From an uncultured Bacilli bacterium (lineage in GTDB: Bacteria; Bacillota_I; Bacilli_A; RF39; UBA660): a stretch of 7,556 nucleotides of DNA. The translations under genes were made by a program, and so were the position numbers. Location of the stretch: assembly GCA_934177545.1 (NCBI GenBank), contig CAKPPI010000040.1, positions 1 through 7,556 of the forward strand, in the 5' to 3' direction. The first letter of the stretch is position 1; each line of letters opens with the position of its first letter. This document shows positions 4,501 through 7,556 of this stretch, piece after piece. A model generated the notes under the pieces. The model saw nothing but the letters and a program-made list of their open reading frames with translations. It ran no database searches and was not told where the DNA came from.

Positions 4501-6288
4501 ATGAAAAAAAGTTTTAAGTTTTATTTTATTTTTATTATTATGGCAGTAGTATTTTGTACTACAAACGTTTATGCTGTAAGTAAAATGGTAATCACTAATA
4601 AAAGTTACACAAGAACTAATTTTAGTGATGGTACACATAGAAATGAAGCATACTTCACAACTAATAAGGGAGTTGCTTATTGTATTACACCAAGTAAAAC
4701 TGGTGGACCAAAAGGAACTAGTTTATCTTATAGTAAAACAGTCAACTCTGGTTCAGTGTTATATTTACTTAGCAATGCAAGAAGTTCTAGAAATGATCGT
4801 TTAATTACTCAGCTTGCTATTTGGAAAGTAAATAATAACTTTATTCCAGCTGCTTATAATAAGAATTCTAGTATTATTAGCAAAGTTAATAAATTAGCTA
4901 ATACTGCTAAGAAGAATTCTAAGTATTCAGTTAATCCAACTATGAAACTATCTAGTTCTAGTTTAAAATTTAGTGAATCAAGCGACGGTAATTACTATGT
5001 TTCAAATTCTATTACTGTTACTCATAATAAAATGAGTAACATAGTAGCAACTGTTTCTGGTGCCAAAGGTGCTGTACTTGTTTCCTCTAGTAATAGTGGT
5101 TCATCTCTATCTTTAGGAAATGGTAGTAAATTTAGTGTAAAAATACCAAAGAGTAGTATTTCTTCTACTACCAATATTAAAGTGACTGTTAAGGGAACTG
5201 GTAATAAATTAGCTTATCAAAGATACTCTGGAGGTAAATGGCAAGACTTAGTCGTCCTAGTCAAGACACCTAAAACAGTTAATATAACAGCAAGTGGAAA
5301 TGTAACTCCTGTTGTTCATAAATGTGAATATAAATATGGTAAATACTATGATAAGAATGGTAATGTAACTGATAAAACTAATTATTCAATTCAATGTGAA
5401 AAACACACTTGTGAAAAAGTTGGTAATACTTACTTTGGTAAAGATGGTAAAGTGACTGATGAAAATGGTTACAACCTTCAATGTAAAACTCATACTTGCG
5501 AAAAGGTTGGCAATACCTACTTCGGTAAAGATGGTAAAGTAACTACTGAAAAAGAATATAATCTTCAATGTAAGACTCATACTTGTGAAAAGGTTGATGA
5601 TACCTACTTCGGTAAAGATGGTAAAGTAACTACTGAAAAGGAATACAATCTTCAATGTAAAACTCATACTTGTGAAAAGGTTGATGATACCTACTTCGGT
5701 AAAGATGGTAAGGTAACTACTGAAAAAGAATACAATCTTCAATGTAAAACTCATACTTGTGAAAAGGTTGATGACACTTACTTTGATAAAGATGGTAAAG
5801 TAACTACTGAAAAGGAATACAATCTTCAATGTAAAACTCATACTTGTGAAAAGGTTGATGACACTTACTTTGATAAAGATGGTAAGGTAACTACTGAAAA
5901 GGAATACAATCTTCAATGTAAGACTCATACTTGTGAAAAGGTTGATGATAAATTCTTTGGTAAGGATGGTAGTGAAGTATCTGAAAGTGATTACAACTTA
6001 CAGTGTAAGACTCACTCATGTGATGTTGTGGATAATAAATTTTTCGATAAAGATGGTAATGAAATAACTGAAGATGAATATAACCTTCAATGTAAAACTC
6101 ATACTTGTGAAAAAGTTGGTGACAAATATTTTGACGAAGATGGCAATGAGACTGATGCCAATACATATAAGGAGCAATGTGAGATGGTTATAGAAGTTCC
6201 TAACACTAGTAACTCAGATAATCTTGTATTTACAGTTCTAGGTGTACTTACTATTACAGGTGCCATATTACTAATTAAAAAGTTTTAA
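4501..6288 (+). CDS. Wall-anchored thioester-domain (TQXA) adhesin with ten Cys repeats
   Basis: I choose ATG 4501 (595 residues) because GAGGGGG sits 9 bases before it and the next in-frame ATG (4483) is part of that site. Residues 1-25 form a signal peptide ending VYA. The next domain has the two thioester-domain hallmarks, GVAYCITP (Cys61) and ITQLAIW (Gln104). In characterised TQXA domains the Cys and Gln side chains form an internal thioester that bonds covalently to host proteins. Residues about 145-268 are Ser/Thr-rich and probably beta-sandwich. Residues 273-562 are ten 29-residue repeats with two Cys each. The C-terminus has VPNTS (566-570), a hydrophobic stretch and a KKF tail, matching a variant sortase signal. 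It is therefore probably a covalent surface adhesin. A strong promoter and a terminator flank it, so it is likely a single-gene unit. The ligand is unknown. Confidence 0.85.
   Translation: MKKSFKFYFIFIIMAVVFCTTNVYAVSKMVITNKSYTRTNFSDGTHRNEAYFTTNKGVAYCITPSKTGGPKGTSLSYSKTVNSGSVLYLLSNARSSRNDRLITQLAIWKVNNNFIPAAYNKNSSIISKVNKLANTAKKNSKYSVNPTMKLSSSSLKFSESSDGNYYVSNSITVTHNKMSNIVATVSGAKGAVLVSSSNSGSSLSLGNGSKFSVKIPKSSISSTTNIKVTVKGTGNKLAYQRYSGGKWQDLVVLVKTPKTVNITASGNVTPVVHKCEYKYGKYYDKNGNVTDKTNYSIQCEKHTCEKVGNTYFGKDGKVTDENGYNLQCKTHTCEKVGNTYFGKDGKVTTEKEYNLQCKTHTCEKVDDTYFGKDGKVTTEKEYNLQCKTHTCEKVDDTYFGKDGKVTTEKEYNLQCKTHTCEKVDDTYFDKDGKVTTEKEYNLQCKTHTCEKVDDTYFDKDGKVTTEKEYNLQCKTHTCEKVDDKFFGKDGSEVSESDYNLQCKTHSCDVVDNKFFDKDGNEITEDEYNLQCKTHTCEKVGDKYFDEDGNETDANTYKEQCEMVIEVPNTSNSDNLVFTVLGVLTITGAILLIKKF
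5317..6186 (+). repeat. Ten in-frame tandem repeats of 87 bp (29 residues) in the adhesin stalk
   Basis: First cysteines recur exactly every 29 residues (275, 304, 333 and so on to 536) and second cysteines likewise (299 to 560). The unit reads approximately HTCEKVDDTYFGKDG followed by KVTTEKEYNLQCKT. Units 4-7 are nearly identical at DNA level, differing mainly at silent sites and Gly/Asp in YFGKDG/YFDKDG. Units 1 and 8-10 are more diverged. This suggests recent expansion in the centre. As 87 is a multiple of three, copy-number change keeps the frame. It is not a CRISPR array: the repeat is coding with no unique spacers. Confidence 0.95.
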
Positions 6289-6298
6289 ATATTATATT

Positions 6299-6334
6299 AA
6301 AGATAGTCAATGAATAATTTTGACTATCTTTTTT
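6299..6334 (+). terminator. Intrinsic terminator between convergent genes
   Basis: AAAGATAGTCA (6299-6309) pairs perfectly with TGACTATCTTT (6321-6331), an 11-bp stem with an 11-base loop, followed by further T residues to 6334. It ends the adhesin transcript 10 bases past its stop. Read on the minus strand the same stem is followed by a weaker T-rich tail. It may also terminate the converging gene, which stops at 6336. Confidence 0.88.
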
Positions 6335-6335
6335 G

Positions 6336-7556
6336 TTAATTGTCTTGAATTGTATATGGATTTAAAGAAGAACCATCTCCTTTTGTTACTTTGATGTCGG
6401 ATTTTAGACTAATAACAGGTCTAACACCATAAATACCATCAAGATAAGTCCATGGATATAAACTGCCATCTGACAATACAATCCATAAAAATGGAATTGA
6501 ATAATATGAAGTAAAATGGGATGGTGTAATAGTCCAAAAATATCTTCCAGTCCATAAATAATAATATTTATTAGGTGAACTAGTGTCATTATAATACCCT
6601 TCTCCACCGGCCATAGCCACCTCATCTGCTGTAATTAATCCTACTGGATAATCTAGTTTTGCATTTTCATTTGATATTTTAAATTTATCATTATTCTGGC
6701 TACATTTTAAATTAGGATTTTTATTATTTTGTAATCTAGAGTATGCTCCATATATCGTATTTGATGAAGTTAAATAACCTGTCCCACTTGTTATACTTCT
6801 ATCATTACAAAATGTTTCATCGGCTAATTTTGAAGTATAACTTGTTAGATTTGTTTTATACCAATTATCAAGTGTAGTTTTCATTGTTGAATTAGTAGTA
6901 TTTGTTTGTGCTGATAATAAACTATTTGAACTATAGGATATTGGTTGTACTATCATATGAGCTGAATCACCATATCCTGTTACTTTGTAAATTATGATAC
7001 AGTTATTTTCTAAACAGCTGTATAACCCGTTATTTACTATCTCATCATGATTATCATTCCATGTTAATTGTTTGATATCTCCTGTTAAACTAAACTTTTT
7101 AGTTGTTTCATCAAATGCATATCCGGTACTAAAATTATATTTTTTTGTACTTGTAAACCGAGTATAACCAGTAGTTACATTATCTTCATGTAGAGAAAAG
7201 TCTTCATTATATTTATAGCCCACATAAGTTGTATCTGAATATTTATCATTAAATTGTGAAATACCTATCATTGTGTCATCACCTGTATCTGATGTACTTT
7301 TACCAGAATAGATCATTCTGATAGAACCATCACCGTTACGACGAATGATTCTCCAGATGAATCCGGCAAATGATACATAATTATTTTTTACTGCTCCTCT
7401 ATAATAGTAACTTTCTCCTTCATCATCTTCTGCCGTATATAATCCTTCATCAGCAGTTGCTATCTTACTAAAATCCGGAGTACCTTTTGCCTTAATATTA
7501 GTCTTAGCTGTATCAACATTATCTTCATGTGAATTCATTACCAACATACAATCCGA
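6336..7556 (-). CDS. DUF6273-like surface protein, 5' end outside the window, no hypervariable signature
   Basis: The frame is open from the window edge to TAA 6338-6336, giving 406 residues. ATGs at 7547 and 7538 have no ribosome binding site in the bases visible and no signal peptide follows, so I treat the N-terminus as missing. Near the start are GTPDFSKIATADEGLYTAED and ESYYYRGAVKNNYVSFAG, then FIWRIIRRNGDGSIRMIYSG. This corresponds to the YIGANPNNYVKFNDELWRII segment of the 685-2289 product. The C-terminus (FWTITPS, then GVRPVISLKSDIKV and NPYTIQDN) aligns with WQWAISP, RPVVHLKS and SPYILE of that protein. Cys residues (for example NGLYSCLENNC) suggest an extracellular domain. Between TPS and RPVIS many codons end in A or G, unlike its relative, so it is not a current DGR target. 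The function is unknown, probably surface ligand binding; the missing N-terminus likely carries a membrane anchor or signal. Confidence 0.82.
   Translation of the reverse strand, partial: SDCMLVMNSHEDNVDTAKTNIKAKGTPDFSKIATADEGLYTAEDDEGESYYYRGAVKNNYVSFAGFIWRIIRRNGDGSIRMIYSGKSTSDTGDDTMIGISQFNDKYSDTTYVGYKYNEDFSLHEDNVTTGYTRFTSTKKYNFSTGYAFDETTKKFSLTGDIKQLTWNDNHDEIVNNGLYSCLENNCIIIYKVTGYGDSAHMIVQPISYSSNSLLSAQTNTTNSTMKTTLDNWYKTNLTSYTSKLADETFCNDRSITSGTGYLTSSNTIYGAYSRLQNNKNPNLKCSQNNDKFKISNENAKLDYPVGLITADEVAMAGGEGYYNDTSSPNKYYYLWTGRYFWTITPSHFTSYYSIPFLWIVLSDGSLYPWTYLDGIYGVRPVISLKSDIKVTKGDGSSLNPYTIQDN

Noticed and set aside
5386..5928. Minus-strand open frame of 180 codons with a repeating hydrophobic sequence
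   Set aside because: It is the antisense of the 87-bp coding repeats; the repeat period makes a stop-free shadow frame. The plus-strand frame has signal peptide, thioester motifs, anchor, promoter and terminator.
5317..6186. Possible CRISPR array or EF-hand repeats
   Set aside because: The repeats are contiguous and coding with no unique spacers, so not CRISPR. The DKDGKVTTEKEY segment has only D-x-D-G and lacks the full 12-residue DxDxDG loop of an EF-hand, so calcium binding is not claimed.
6336..6625. Possible second DGR variable region at the end of the 6336-7556 gene
   Set aside because: The stretch equivalent to the NNY run contains many codons ending in A or G (TCA, CCA, TTA, GTA, TTG, TGG), so the signature is absent.

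Overview
The window is AT-rich DNA from a walled, low-GC Firmicutes-type bacterium, probably an uncultured gut Bacilli or Clostridia relative. The evidence is sigma-A type promoters, GGAGG-type ribosome binding sites, intrinsic terminators, a sortase-type surface anchor, and the standard code: TGA is a stop at 3066-3068 and Trp is written TGG. No phage, transposon, tRNA or rRNA gene is visible. The species cannot be named from the sequence alone.

Layout, left to right. At 1-462 (minus) is the N-terminal part of a YgjP/DUF45-type zinc metallopeptidase, cut by the window edge, with its own promoter. A 222-base gap (463-684) holds that promoter, a minus-strand terminator, and an unusually GC-rich, foldable element. 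At 685-2289 (minus) is a 534-residue exported protein. It has a SipW/TasA-like N-terminus and a C-terminal domain of the DUF6273-like, probably C-type-lectin-fold type. Upstream of it, and reading the same way, is a tight cluster: a single-domain ClpA/B-type AAA+ ATPase (3460-4389), a four-helix membrane protein (3066-3467) and an S51/PepE-like peptidase (2362-3069), joined by 8-base and 4-base overlaps. Divergent promoters (4417-4472) separate this cluster from a plus-strand gene (4501-6288). That gene encodes a secreted, wall-anchored thioester-domain adhesin with ten 29-residue cysteine repeats. A terminator at 6299-6334 lies between it and a converging minus-strand gene (6336-7556, 5' end outside the window), which encodes a second protein related to the 685-2289 product.

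The main discovery is in the 3' end of the 685-2289 gene. Over 772-849, 26 consecutive codons all end in C or T and none encodes Asn, whereas only 30 of the 71 codons just upstream end in C or T. This is the expected footprint of a diversity-generating retroelement (DGR): adenines in AAY codons of a template repeat are randomised when copied into the variable region. A GC-rich block follows (745-771, like an IMH), and past the stop codon lies a structured GC-rich element (631-682). No reverse transcriptase, Avd gene or template repeat is in the window, so this looks like a target served from elsewhere in the genome, or an orphaned one. The related gene at 6336-7556 lacks the signature and acts as an internal control.

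Together the window is rich in cell-surface binding proteins: a hypervariable lectin-like protein, its apparently fixed relative, and a covalent-bonding thioester adhesin. These sit around a small cluster of ATPase, membrane and peptidase genes whose role is unknown.
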